A DNA stretch of 64,000 nt from Bradyrhizobium sp. BR 10289 (GCF_019455385.1 NZ_JACOFR010000018.1:62001-126000), one strand, 5' to 3'. Shown: positions 36,259 to 44,825, counted from the first letter of the stretch. Notes: generated by a model from the letters alone, not told the origin. Numbers and translations are program-made.

Positions 36259-37437
36259 ATGACAGGAACCGGATTGCCGCTCGAAGGCGTGCGGGTCGTC
36301 GAGATGACCCACATGGTCATGGGCCCCACCTGCGGCATGATCCTGGCGCAGTTAGGCGCCGAGGTAATCAAGGTCGAGCCGCCCTCCGGTGACAAGACGC
36401 GGAGTCTGGGCGGCATGGGCACGGCGTTCTTCCCGCTGTTCAACCGTGGCAAACGAAGTGTCGTGCTGGATTTCGAGAAGGCTGAAGATCGCGACACCAT
36501 GCACCGGCTGCTTGCGACGGCCGACGTGTTCCTGGAGAATTTTCGCGATGGCCAGCTCGACAAGCAGGGGCTGGGTGCCGAGGAGCTACGCCGCCGTCAT
36601 CCGCACCTGATCATCGCCGGCCACAAGGGCTTTCTGTCCGGCCCCTACGAGCATCGTCCGGCGCTCGACGAGGTCGTGCAGATGATGTCGGGCCTCGCCG
36701 CCATGACCGGCACCAAGGAGAAGCCGCAGCGCGTCGGTTCCTCCGCCAACGACATCATGGGCGGCATGTTCGGCGTCATCGCGATCCTGGCCGCGCTCTA
36801 TCAGAAGCGCGGCGGCAAGCGCGACGGCGCCGACATCCGCATCGGCCTGTTCGAGAACTGCCTGTTCCTGGTCGCGCAGCACATGGTCGAGTACGAAATG
36901 ACCGGCAACAAGCCGCGCTCGATGCCGGAGCGCGAGCACGCCTGGCCGATCTACGACATCTTCGATGCCGCCGGCGACGGCCGCATTTTTATCGGCGTCG
37001 TGACCGAGGGCCATTGGCAGAGCTTTTGCCGCGAGTTCGGCCTGGCCGATCTGCTCGACGATCCCGCCTTGCGCACCACGACCGACCGCATCCTGGCGCG
37101 GCCGAGAATCCTGCCGCGTGTCGCCGAGATCGTCAGGCAGTGGAACGTGGCCGAGCTGTCGCAAAAGCTCGATGCGCTCAACATCTGCTTCTCGCCGATC
37201 AACCGTCCCGAGGATCTGCTGACCGACCCGCATGTGCTGCGGCCCGGCGGCCTCGTCACCAACGTCAACGCCGACGGAAAACCGTTCCATGTGCCGACGC
37301 TGCCGCTCGAATGGAACGGCAGCCATCTTGGCGAAGGCCTGAAGGTCGCCCCGCTCGGCGCCGACACGGCGGCCGTTCGCGCCGAGATCGATGATACCAA
37401 CGACGTCACGTCAACAGCCGCTGGGAGACGCGCATGA
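36259..37437 (+). CDS. Class III (CaiB/BaiF) CoA-transferase
   Basis: The 392-residue protein is a family III CoA-transferase. It begins with the conserved LPLEGVRVVEMTHMVMGPTCGMILAQLGAEVIKVEPP, broken here by the gene context, and the Asp nucleophile is expected in the FLENFRDGQLDKQGLG region. It contains the NRGKRSVVLDF segment. These enzymes move CoA from a donor such as succinyl-CoA to a carboxylic acid. Its stop overlaps the start of the lyase gene by four bases, so the two act together. Succinate-hydroxymethylglutarate CoA-transferase is one precedent in this family. Confidence 0.93.
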   Translation: MTGTGLPLEGVRVVEMTHMVMGPTCGMILAQLGAEVIKVEPPSGDKTRSLGGMGTAFFPLFNRGKRSVVLDFEKAEDRDTMHRLLATADVFLENFRDGQLDKQGLGAEELRRRHPHLIIAGHKGFLSGPYEHRPALDEVVQMMSGLAAMTGTKEKPQRVGSSANDIMGGMFGVIAILAALYQKRGGKRDGADIRIGLFENCLFLVAQHMVEYEMTGNKPRSMPEREHAWPIYDIFDAAGDGRIFIGVVTEGHWQSFCREFGLADLLDDPALRTTTDRILARPRILPRVAEIVRQWNVAELSQKLDALNICFSPINRPEDLLTDPHVLRPGGLVTNVNADGKPFHVPTLPLEWNGSHLGEGLKVAPLGADTAAVRAEIDDTNDVTSTAAGRRA

Positions 37438-38381
37438 GCCGGATCGAACAGATTTACCCCGCGGACCGCGTCAGCTTGCGCGAGGTTGGCCTGCGCGACG
37501 GGCTTCAGCTCGTGAAGAAGTTTCCGTCCACCGCGGCCAAGCAGCGCTGGGTGCGCGAGGAATATGCCGCCGGCGTCCGGCATTTCGAGGTCGGCTCGTT
37601 CCTGCCGGCCAAGACCTTTCCGCAATTCGTCGACGTGCGCGATGTCATCGGGACGGTGGCGAGCCTGCCCGGGGCCCATGGCGTTGCGCTCGCGCTCAAC
37701 GAACGCGGCGTCAATGAAGCTCTCGAATCCGGCGTCGGCGAGATCGCCTCGGTGGTTTCGGCCACGGAAGAGCACAGCCAGGCCAACGCACATCGCTCGC
37801 GCGACTCCGCGATCGCCAATGTGAAGCGGCTCTGTGAGATGCGCGATGGGAGCAGCCACAAGCCGCTGGTGAATGCCGCGATCTCGATGGCGCTGGGCTG
37901 CTCGATCACAGGTGCGGTCGATCCGGCCGAAGTGCTGCGTCTGGTCGACAAGTGCCTGGAGGCGGGCGTCGATTTCGTCGCGATTGCCGACACCGTCGGC
38001 TATGCCGGGCCGAAGCAGGTGGCCGAATTGTCGCGCGCGGCGGTGAAGCTTGCGGGCTCGAAGCCGATCTGCATCCACCTTCACGATACCCGCGGCATGG
38101 GCATCGCCAACGCCGCCGCCGCGCTGGATGAAGGCGTCCGCATCCTCGATGGCTCGCTCGGTGGTCTCGGCGGCTGCCCCTTCGCGCCCGGCGCGACCGG
38201 CAATGTCGTGTTCGAGGATCTGGTGTTCCTGTGCGAGAGCAAGGGTTTTGCGACCGGCATCGATCTTGAGAAGCTGATCACGGTGCGCGGGATCCTGCGC
38301 GAGGAGATGCCGAACGAAACGCTGTATGGCGGCCTCGCGCGGGCAGGCCTGCCGGGTGCAAGTGCTGCGAAAGCGGCGTGA
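37434..38381 (+). CDS. HMG-CoA lyase-like enzyme (DRE-TIM family)
   Basis: The 315-residue TIM barrel matches hydroxymethylglutaryl-CoA lyase: REVGLRDGLQ near the N-terminus supplies metal-binding residues, DTVGYAGPKQV lies mid-sequence, and LGGLGGCPFAPGATGN holds the mobile-loop cysteine. It would cleave a 3-hydroxy-3-methylacyl-CoA to acetyl-CoA plus a keto acid. Its start overlaps the transferase stop (ATGA). The initial part differs from true mammalian-type HMGL in being preceded by no leader. Substrate assignment to HMG-CoA is inferred; related citramalyl-type lyases exist in the superfamily. Confidence 0.88.
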   Translation: MSRIEQIYPADRVSLREVGLRDGLQLVKKFPSTAAKQRWVREEYAAGVRHFEVGSFLPAKTFPQFVDVRDVIGTVASLPGAHGVALALNERGVNEALESGVGEIASVVSATEEHSQANAHRSRDSAIANVKRLCEMRDGSSHKPLVNAAISMALGCSITGAVDPAEVLRLVDKCLEAGVDFVAIADTVGYAGPKQVAELSRAAVKLAGSKPICIHLHDTRGMGIANAAAALDEGVRILDGSLGGLGGCPFAPGATGNVVFEDLVFLCESKGFATGIDLEKLITVRGILREEMPNETLYGGLARAGLPGASAAKAA

Positions 38382-38416
38382 GGCGCTCTTCTTCCTTTCT
38401 CTTTTTAACGGCAGTG

Positions 38417-38509
38417 CCGTAGGGTGGGCAAAGCGCAGCGTGCCCACCACCTCTCACGACTGAGAAAGATCGTGGGCACGGCGCAAGAGCGCCTTTGCCC
38501 ACCCTACGA
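38417..38509. repeat. Extragenic palindrome, GTAGGGTGGGCAAAG family, copy 2
   Basis: The 16-base outer arms (38418-38433 and 38493-38508) match those of the copy at 24152-24245 exactly, and the inner GTGCCCAC/GTGGGCAC arms are conserved. Most differences fall in the loop. It lies between the converging lyase and nikR genes. Confidence 0.9.
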
Positions 38510-38534
38510 TATCTACAATTTTGAGAGCTTCGGT

Positions 38535-38987
38535 TCAGTCGTGCCGATGACCATGACCGTGCTTCCTCGCCTTGGCCTGCTTCCCCTCGCCCGTCGGGAT
38601 CATCACCACGCGCCCATAGCGCACGCCGCGTTCGGCGATGATGTGGTCGGCAAAGTGCTTGACCTCGTCGGCCGAGCCCTTCAGCGCGGTCATCTCCATG
38701 CAATTGTTCTCGTCGAGATGAACGTGCAGCGTCGCCATCGCGAGGTCGTGATGACCGTGGAATTCCTGCACCAGGCGTTTTGAGAGATCGCGGGCGGCGT
38801 GGTCGTAGACATAGACGAGGCCGGCGACGCATTGGCCGGTCTGCGCGGTATCCTCGGTGCTCTGTTGCAGGCCGGCGCGGGCGAGGTCGCGAATGATCTC
38901 GGAGCGGTTCTGGTAGCCGCGCGCCTCGGCCGCGGCGTCGATCTCCGCCAAAAGGTCGTCCTCGATCGTGATCGTAATCCGCTGCAT
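38535..38987 (-). CDS. nikR: Nickel-responsive regulator NikR
   Basis: The 150-residue protein has an N-terminal ribbon-helix-helix (QRITITIEDDLLAEIDAAAEARG) and a C-terminal ACT-like domain. The nickel ligands of E. coli NikR (His76, His87, His89, Cys95) appear here at His77, His88, His90 and Cys96. The C-terminus is His-rich (HGHGHRHD). NikR represses nickel uptake when nickel is ample. No nickel transporter, hydrogenase or urease gene is near, so its targets are elsewhere. It follows the copper ATPase in the same direction after a repeat element. Confidence 0.95.
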   Translation of the reverse strand: MQRITITIEDDLLAEIDAAAEARGYQNRSEIIRDLARAGLQQSTEDTAQTGQCVAGLVYVYDHAARDLSKRLVQEFHGHHDLAMATLHVHLDENNCMEMTALKGSADEVKHFADHIIAERGVRYGRVVMIPTGEGKQAKARKHGHGHRHD

Positions 38988-39016
38988 CAGGTCCTCTCCG
39001 CGCGCCGCTCTTCTTA

Positions 39017-39158
39017 CCTCCCCGCGTGCGGGGAGAGGTCGGAATTCAAGCGTAGCTTGAATTCCGGGTGAGGGGGACTCTCCGCGAGCTCACTTGCAAT
39101 GAATTCGTGGAGATAGCCCCTCACCCCAACCCTCTCCCCGTAAGAACGGGGAGAGGGA
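39017..39158. repeat. Extragenic palindromic element between nikR and the copper ATPase
   Basis: It has three hairpins: CCTCCCCGCGTGCGGGGAGAGG, a perfect 11-base stem of GGAATTCAAGC around GTA (39041-39065), and CCTCTCCCCG paired across a short loop with CGGGGAGAGG (39131-39156). The GGGTGAGGGGGACTCTCC and CCCCTCACCCC segments pair further. It follows the ATPase stop codon. Confidence 0.82.
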
Positions 39159-39172
39159 GTAGAGAGAGGCCT

Positions 39173-41611
39173 TCACAGCCGCGCCGCGCGCAGCCTTAGC
39201 GCGTTGCCGACCACGCTCACCGAGGACAGCGCCATCGCGGCGGCCGCGATGATCGGCGACAGCAGAACGCCGAAGGCCGGATAGAGGATGCCGGCCGCGA
39301 TCGGAATGCCCGCGGCGTTGTAAATGAAGGCGAAGAACAGATTCTGTCGGATGTTGCTCATTGTCGCTTGCGACAGTTTTCGCGCGCGGACGATGCCGAC
39401 AAGATCGCCCTTCAGCAGGGTGACGCCAGCGCTCTCCATCGCCACGTCCGTGCCGGTGCCCATGGCGATGCCGACCTCGGCTGCTGCCAGTGCCGGTGCG
39501 TCGTTGACGCCGTCGCCGGCCATCGCGACACTGCGGCCGGCCTTTTGCAGTTTTGTGACCACCGCACTCTTTTGGTCCGGCAGCACCTCGGCTTCGACAT
39601 CGGCAATGCCGAGCCGGCGCGCCACGGCCTCCGCCGTGGTGCGATTATCACCGGTCAGCATGATGACCTTGACGCCCTCGGCGGCGAGCGCCTTCAGCGC
39701 GTCCGGCGTCGAGGCCTTGACTGGATCTGCGATCGCGAAGAGGCCGGCCAGGGCGCCATCGACGGCCATGTTGATTACGGTCGCGCCATCGCCGCGCAGT
39801 CGTTCGGCCTCCGCGTCGAGCGCGCTCGTGTCGATTCCGATCGAGCCGAAATATCGGGCATTGCCAAGCACGATGCTCTTGCCGTCGACCTTGCCGGTCG
39901 CGCCCTTGCCGGTCGGCGAGTCAAACCCCTCGACCGGGCTGAGCGTGAGCTGCTTCTCCTTCGCCGCGCGCACCACGGCGTCGGCGAGCGGATGCTCGCT
40001 GGCGCGTTCGACGCTGGCCGCAAGCCGAAGGATCTCATCCTCGGCGAAGCCGGACGCCGGCACGATCGCGACCACCTTGGGCTTGCCTTCGGTCAGCGTG
40101 CCGGTCTTGTCGACCACCAGCGTGTCGATCTTCTCCATCCGCTCCAGCGCCTCTGCGTTCTTGATCAGCACGCCGGCGTGAGCACCGCGACCGACGCCGA
40201 CCATGATCGACATCGGGGTCGCAAGGCCCAGCGCACAGGGGCAGGCGATGATCAGCACGCTGACGGCGGCGACCAGGCCGAACGCCAGCCGCGGCTCCGG
40301 CCCGAACCAGGCCCAGGCGCCAAAGGCGGCGATGGCGACGATGATCACCATCGGCACGAACCAGCCCGCGACTTGGTCGGCCAGCCGCTGGATCGGCGCG
40401 CGCGAGCGCTGCGCGTCCGCGACCATCTGCACGATCTGCGACAGCAGCGTCTCGCGCCCGACCTTGTCGGCGCGCATGATGAAGCTGCCCGACTGGTTCA
40501 GCGTGCCGGCAATGACCTTGGCATCGACCTCCTTGGTCACCGGCATGGACTCGCCGGTGACGAGCGACTCATCGAGCGAGGAGCGGCCCTCGAGGATCAC
40601 ACCGTCTACCGGCACCTTCTCGCCGGGCCGTACGCGCAACTTGTCGCCGGCATGGAGCGTGTCGATTTCGACCTCGTGTTCGCTGCCGTCGGCATCGACG
40701 CGGCGCGCAGTTTTCGGCGCGAGCTGCAACAGCGCCTTGATCGCGCCCGAGGTGGCATCGCGGGCGCGCAGCTCCAGCACCTGACCGAGCAGCACCAGCA
40801 CGGTGATCACGGCAGCCGCCTCGAAATAGACGGCGACCGCGCCCTCATGGCCGCGGAAGTTCGCCGGGAAGATCTGTGGCGCGACGGTGCCGAGCACGCT
40901 GTAGACGTAGGCAACGCCGGTGCCCATCGCGATCAGCGTGAACATGTTGAGATTGCGCGTCACGAGCGACTGCCAGCCGCGGACGAAGAACGGCCAGCCG
41001 GCCCAGAGCACCACGGGCGTGGTGAAGACGAGCTGAATCCAGTTCGACAGCGTCGGGTCGATCCAGTTGTGCGGGCCGGCGAGATGGCCGCCCATCTCCA
41101 GCACCACCGGCGGCAGCGTCAGCGCGCCGCCGATCCAGAACCGCCGTGTCATGTCGGCGAGCTCAGGATTGGGCCCGGTCTCGAGGCTTGCGACCTCCGG
41201 CTCAAGCGCCATGCCGCAGATCGGGCATGTGCCGGGTCCGACCTGGTGGATCTGCGGATGCATCGGACAGGTGTAGATCGTGCCCGCGGGCATCTCCGGC
41301 TCGGGTGTTTTCTCCTTGGTGAGATATTTTGCGGGATCGGCGGCGAATTTGGTGCGGCAGCCGGCCGAGCAGAAATGGAAGGTCTCGCCGTGATGCTCGA
41401 AGCGGTGTTTGGAGGTCGCGGGGTCGACACTCATGCCGCAGACGGGGTCGCGCACCTTCGCCGCCGCGCCATGGTCGTGGCCCGCATGATCGCCGTGCCC
41501 GCCGCAGCATGAAGCCGCGGGCTTCGCAGCCGGCGCCGCAGCCTTGCTCGAACAGCCGCATCCGGAGTGACCCTCCGCGCCGTGGTGATGTCCGTGGTCT
41601 GCGTCGTTCAT
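39173..41611 (-). CDS. copA: Copper-translocating P1B-type ATPase with YHS and metal-binding N-terminus
   Basis: The 812-residue exporter has a Cys/His-rich N-terminus (CGCSSK, CCGGHGDH, HDHG), then a YHS domain (RDPVCGMSVDPATSK to CSAGC) and a heavy-metal-binding segment (YTCPMHPQIHQVGPGTCPICGM). The P-type ATPase core has CPC in IACPCALGLATP, the phosphorylated Asp in DKTGTLTEG and GDGVNDAPAL. CPC plus these domains indicate Cu+ or Ag+ export. There is no classical GMxCxxC ferredoxin-like domain. It is divergent from csoR, which very likely controls it. ATG 41611 has GGAG seven bases upstream; another ATG lies two codons earlier. Confidence 0.92.
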   Translation of the reverse strand: MNDADHGHHHGAEGHSGCGCSSKAAAPAAKPAASCCGGHGDHAGHDHGAAAKVRDPVCGMSVDPATSKHRFEHHGETFHFCSAGCRTKFAADPAKYLTKEKTPEPEMPAGTIYTCPMHPQIHQVGPGTCPICGMALEPEVASLETGPNPELADMTRRFWIGGALTLPPVVLEMGGHLAGPHNWIDPTLSNWIQLVFTTPVVLWAGWPFFVRGWQSLVTRNLNMFTLIAMGTGVAYVYSVLGTVAPQIFPANFRGHEGAVAVYFEAAAVITVLVLLGQVLELRARDATSGAIKALLQLAPKTARRVDADGSEHEVEIDTLHAGDKLRVRPGEKVPVDGVILEGRSSLDESLVTGESMPVTKEVDAKVIAGTLNQSGSFIMRADKVGRETLLSQIVQMVADAQRSRAPIQRLADQVAGWFVPMVIIVAIAAFGAWAWFGPEPRLAFGLVAAVSVLIIACPCALGLATPMSIMVGVGRGAHAGVLIKNAEALERMEKIDTLVVDKTGTLTEGKPKVVAIVPASGFAEDEILRLAASVERASEHPLADAVVRAAKEKQLTLSPVEGFDSPTGKGATGKVDGKSIVLGNARYFGSIGIDTSALDAEAERLRGDGATVINMAVDGALAGLFAIADPVKASTPDALKALAAEGVKVIMLTGDNRTTAEAVARRLGIADVEAEVLPDQKSAVVTKLQKAGRSVAMAGDGVNDAPALAAAEVGIAMGTGTDVAMESAGVTLLKGDLVGIVRARKLSQATMSNIRQNLFFAFIYNAAGIPIAAGILYPAFGVLLSPIIAAAAMALSSVSVVGNALRLRAARL

Positions 41612-41660
41612 TGCCATGCTCCGGCCTTGCCCTCGGGCCTCGCACCCAAGGTCTTGCAAC

Positions 41661-41681
41661 ATATACCCGGTAGGGGTATAT
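41661..41681. promoter_or_regulatory. CsoR operator candidate
   Basis: The 21-base inverted repeat ATATACCC-GGTAG-GGGTATAT lies between divergent copA and csoR, 8 bases before the csoR start. It has the TACCC/GGGTA character of CsoR operators, so copper should release CsoR and induce both genes. Confidence 0.8.
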
Positions 41682-41688
41682 AGGCCAC

Positions 41689-41964
41689 ATGCGCAAAGAC
41701 ATCAAGGCATCTGTCGGAAAACGTCTCGGCCGGATCGAGGGCCAGGTTCGCGGCCTGTCGAAAATGGTCGAGGAAGATCGCTACTGCATCGACATCGTGA
41801 CGCAGATTTCGGCGGTCCGCGCCGCGCTGCGGCGGGTCGAGGAGGAGGTCCTGAAGGACCACGTCGCCCATTGTGTCGAACACGCCATCGCGAGCGGCGA
41901 CAAGGCCGACCAGCGTGAGAAGATCGCGGAGCTGATGGCGGTGATCGGGCGGGCGGAGCGGTAA
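41689..41964 (+). CDS. csoR: CsoR-family copper-sensing repressor
   Basis: The 91-residue all-helical protein (RIEGQVRGLSKMV) has the Cu(I) ligands of CsoR: Cys33, His58 and Cys62, in the expected C-x24-H-x3-C spacing. RcnR-type nickel/cobalt sensors carry a different His-rich set, so copper is favoured. It lies divergent from the copper ATPase and over a palindromic operator, supporting autorepression. Full family length is present. Confidence 0.93.
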   Translation: MRKDIKASVGKRLGRIEGQVRGLSKMVEEDRYCIDIVTQISAVRAALRRVEEEVLKDHVAHCVEHAIASGDKADQREKIAELMAVIGRAER

Positions 41965-41975
41965 GTTCTCACCGC

Positions 41976-42094
41976 GTTATTGCGAGCAACTCGCCCCGCC
42001 ACCGGCGGGCCGGATGACAGGCTCCGCGAAGCAATCCAGACTGTCCCAGCTGAGGGATTTTGGATTGTTTCGTCGCTGCGCTCCTCGCAATGAC
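41976..42094. repeat. Extragenic palindrome, TTATTGCGAG family, copy 2
   Basis: The right end CTCCTCGCAATGAC and the left TTATTGCGAG pair imperfectly, and GCAATCCAGA and TGGATTG pair inside. It is a diverged relative of the element at 33461-33576. It abuts a second element of a different family. Confidence 0.78.
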
Positions 42095-42129
42095 GGTTGT
42101 TGAGACGAGTTCGCGCCACGCCTCCAGTG

Positions 42130-42254
42130 TCGTCCCTGCGAACGCAGGGACCCATAACCCCAGGGAGAGGTTTGGCGAAGACTCGTGGTTCGGTACTACT
42201 ACCGAACGCATCCGATAGATCACGCGGTATGGGTCCCTGCGTTCGCAGGGACGA
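42130..42254. repeat. Palindrome with perfect 27-base arms
   Basis: Left arm 42130-42156 and right arm 42228-42254 are exact reverse complements over 27 bases, each with an internal GTCCCTGCG...CGCAGGGAC hairpin. The loop contains a second perfect stem, TTCGGTA-CTAC-TACCGAA (42189-42206). It lies between csoR and the convergent hydrolase gene. Confidence 0.9.
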
Positions 42255-42262
42255 CAGCGGAG

Positions 42263-43237
42263 TTACGCCGCCACCTCTTGCGCGCATCTCCGCGCGCGGT
42301 ACGTCGCCAGTTCGTTCAGCAGCACGAAATGCTCGGAGAAGGTGGCGGTCATCTCGGCGGCCGCCTCACGCATCATTTGCCCAGCCGCAACTTCAGCCGG
42401 CGCTTCTTCGTCAGCCGCTTCAGGAACGAGCGGCGGCGCACCGAACGTTTCTGGAAACACACCGAACGAGCCCGCCACCTCCTCGAGCGGCTTTTGCTTG
42501 TCGGCCCAGTGCAGTGCGGTGTAGTCGAAGCCGTGCACGATGGTAGGTTTGACCACTTCGAAATAGGGCGAGATGTCGAAGTCGCGCGGCATGTAGAGCG
42601 AGGAATCGCGGATGTGCAGGATCTCGCGCCGTGCGGCCCGGCTGCCGGCCTTGGTGATCTTGGGCAGGATCGGATAGCGTACGGCGTCGAAGGCCTGCGC
42701 GATCAGCGCCGAGCAGATGATCTTGGTCGGATCGCCCGAGCCGATCGCGATCATGCGCCGCCGCCAGCGCTGCGGGATCGGCAGCGGAAACAGGAAGCGC
42801 ATCAGATCGATGATGTTCTTGGTGTCGTAGCCGAAGCCGATGCGGTTGATCGCATAGCGGCAGACCGTGGTGCGGTCCTCATAGGACAGCCCGACCGGGC
42901 GGCAGACCCTTGTGTGATACGGGAAATATTTCGACAGCGGCGCCGAGGTGACGCCCTCGCCGATATTGGCCTCGATCAGCACATGCGGCTCGCCGTCGGG
43001 CTCTTCGGCGCCCTCGATCGGCCCGACATAGAGCGCGGCATGCGACCAGGTCGACTGCGTCAGGTATTTGATGATGCCGGAGATGCGGTTGTTGCCCTCG
43101 ACCAGCAGCACGTCGCCGGGCTCGATCACACCGCGCAGATGCTCGGGGTCGCTCGGCGTGAACGGCTCATAGCCCGGCACCTCCTTCGAGAGGTACGCGG
43201 CAATCACCTTGCCGACTGAATCCAGGACCGTCCCCAT
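42263..43237 (-). CDS. YiiX/YebB-like permuted NlpC/P60 cysteine hydrolase
   Basis: The 324-residue protein has the circularly permuted papain-like fold. His66 lies in TWSHAALYVG, a possible third residue Glu89 in VLIEANIGEG, and the nucleophile Cys175 in TKIICSALIAQAF. Related proteins (YiiX, YaeF) may act on amide or ester bonds in lipids or peptidoglycan; substrate is not known. No signal peptide or lipobox is seen. The C-terminal 60 residues are acidic and Pro/Ala-rich. GGGGAG lies six bases before ATG 43237; a longer upstream frame has no support. Confidence 0.84.
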   Translation of the reverse strand: MGTVLDSVGKVIAAYLSKEVPGYEPFTPSDPEHLRGVIEPGDVLLVEGNNRISGIIKYLTQSTWSHAALYVGPIEGAEEPDGEPHVLIEANIGEGVTSAPLSKYFPYHTRVCRPVGLSYEDRTTVCRYAINRIGFGYDTKNIIDLMRFLFPLPIPQRWRRRMIAIGSGDPTKIICSALIAQAFDAVRYPILPKITKAGSRAARREILHIRDSSLYMPRDFDISPYFEVVKPTIVHGFDYTALHWADKQKPLEEVAGSFGVFPETFGAPPLVPEAADEEAPAEVAAGQMMREAAAEMTATFSEHFVLLNELATYRARRCAQEVAA

Positions 43238-43427
43238 GTCGAACTCCCCACGGCCTTTCTGGCCGCCTTTTTTTCCTTCTCTATCATGGTCGAAACGTGT
43301 TGCCATTCGGTTCATCAGTCTGTGAGATCAAGCACGATTGATTCACCATGATGGTTGCCGCGCAACATCAGATGCGGCAAGGTTCGCTGGCTGTTCCCGT
43401 CCGCCGCAAGTCTCCGGAAACCATGAC

Positions 43428-44825
43428 ATGACAATCACGCGCCGCGGTTTCCTTGTCGCGTCGACGGCCGTTGCCGCGATGCCGGTCCTGCGCGCGACCG
43501 CCGCACCCCTGCCGCGTGAGGCCGACATCGTCGTGATCGGGGCAGGGGCTGCCGGCATCGCTGCGGCGCGGCGCGTCATGGCAGCCAATCGCAAGGTCGT
43601 GGTGATCGAGGCGGCCGCGCAGGTCGGCGGCCGCTGCATCACGGATACGACCAGCTTCGACGTGCCCTTCGACCGTGGCGCGCGCTGGCTGCACAACCCC
43701 GAAACCAATCCGATGATCCGGCTGGCGCGCAATGCCGGGCTCGAATTGGTGCCGGCGCCATCGGGCCAGAAGATGCGCATCGGCCGCCGCAACGCACGCG
43801 CCGGCGAGACCGAAGAATTCCTGGCGGCGCTGGTGCGCGCCAATCGCGCCATCGACGAAGCCTCGCGCGGCAAGCTCGATACGTCCTGCGCCTCCGTGCT
43901 GCCGAAGGATCTCGGCGACTGGGCCGGCGCGGCCGAGTTCATGCTGGGCGCGAGCTTCGCCGGTAAGGATTTGAAGGAGCTGTCGGCCATCGACAAGGGC
44001 CGCGCGCAGGACCGGAATGCCGCCATCGCCTGTCGGCAGGGCCTGGGGACGCTGATCACCAGGCTCGGCGAGCAGGCGCCGGTGGCGCTGGCGACGCCGG
44101 CGAGCCGGATCGCCTGGAGCAATCGCGACGTCAGCGTGGAGACGCCAAGCGGCAAGATCGCCGCGCGCGCCGCGATCATCACCGTCTCGACCAATGTGCT
44201 GACCTCGGGTGCGATCAAGTTCGCGCCCGATATTCCCAAGCGCACGCTGGATGCGGCGTCGAAGCTCACCCTTGGCAGCTACGACCGCATCATGCTGCAG
44301 CTGCCCGGCAATCCGCTCGGCCTGTCGCGCGACGATGTCCTCGTCGAACAGAGCAATTCGACCCGCACGGCGCTGATGTACGCCAATATCGGGGGATCCT
44401 CGCTGTGCGCGATCGATGTCGGCGGCTCGTTCGGCCGCGACCTCTCCGAGCAGGGCGACAAGGCGATGGTCGCTTTCGCAAAAGAATGGATCACGAAACT
44501 GTTCGGCAGCGAGGCCGCGGCCGCCGTGCAGAAAGCCAGCGTCACCCGGTGGAATGCCGCGCCTTTCGTGATGGGCGCGATGTCGGCCTCCGCGCCCGGC
44601 GGCCAGCTCTCGCGAAAGGTTTTGACTGAACCGATCGGCAACATGTTCCTCGCCGGCGAGGCCACCCACGAGACGCTGTGGGGCACGGTCGACGGCGCCT
44701 GGGAAAGCGGCGAGCGCGCCGCGGACGCTGCCTTGCGCAAGATCGGCGCGCTCAGGGACGAGTCGACGGAGGCTCCGACGCAATCGACAAAGCGCCGCAG
44801 AGCGCCGCGGCCGCAGAGCAACTAG
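43428..44825 (+). CDS. Tat-exported flavin amine oxidase-like protein
   Basis: The 465-residue protein starts with a Tat signal (TRRGFLVASTAVAAMPVL) and an FAD-binding Rossmann motif (IVVIGAGAAGIAAARRV, then VVVIEAAAQVGGRC). The C-terminal segment FLAGEATHETLWGTVDGAWESG is typical of monoamine/polyamine oxidases and related flavoproteins. It would oxidise an amine in the periplasm. Its 3' end overlaps the permease stop by four bases on the opposite strand. Substrate cannot be assigned; a phytoene-desaturase-like reaction cannot be excluded. Confidence 0.86.
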   Translation: MTITRRGFLVASTAVAAMPVLRATAAPLPREADIVVIGAGAAGIAAARRVMAANRKVVVIEAAAQVGGRCITDTTSFDVPFDRGARWLHNPETNPMIRLARNAGLELVPAPSGQKMRIGRRNARAGETEEFLAALVRANRAIDEASRGKLDTSCASVLPKDLGDWAGAAEFMLGASFAGKDLKELSAIDKGRAQDRNAAIACRQGLGTLITRLGEQAPVALATPASRIAWSNRDVSVETPSGKIAARAAIITVSTNVLTSGAIKFAPDIPKRTLDAASKLTLGSYDRIMLQLPGNPLGLSRDDVLVEQSNSTRTALMYANIGGSSLCAIDVGGSFGRDLSEQGDKAMVAFAKEWITKLFGSEAAAAVQKASVTRWNAAPFVMGAMSASAPGGQLSRKVLTEPIGNMFLAGEATHETLWGTVDGAWESGERAADAALRKIGALRDESTEAPTQSTKRRRAPRPQSN

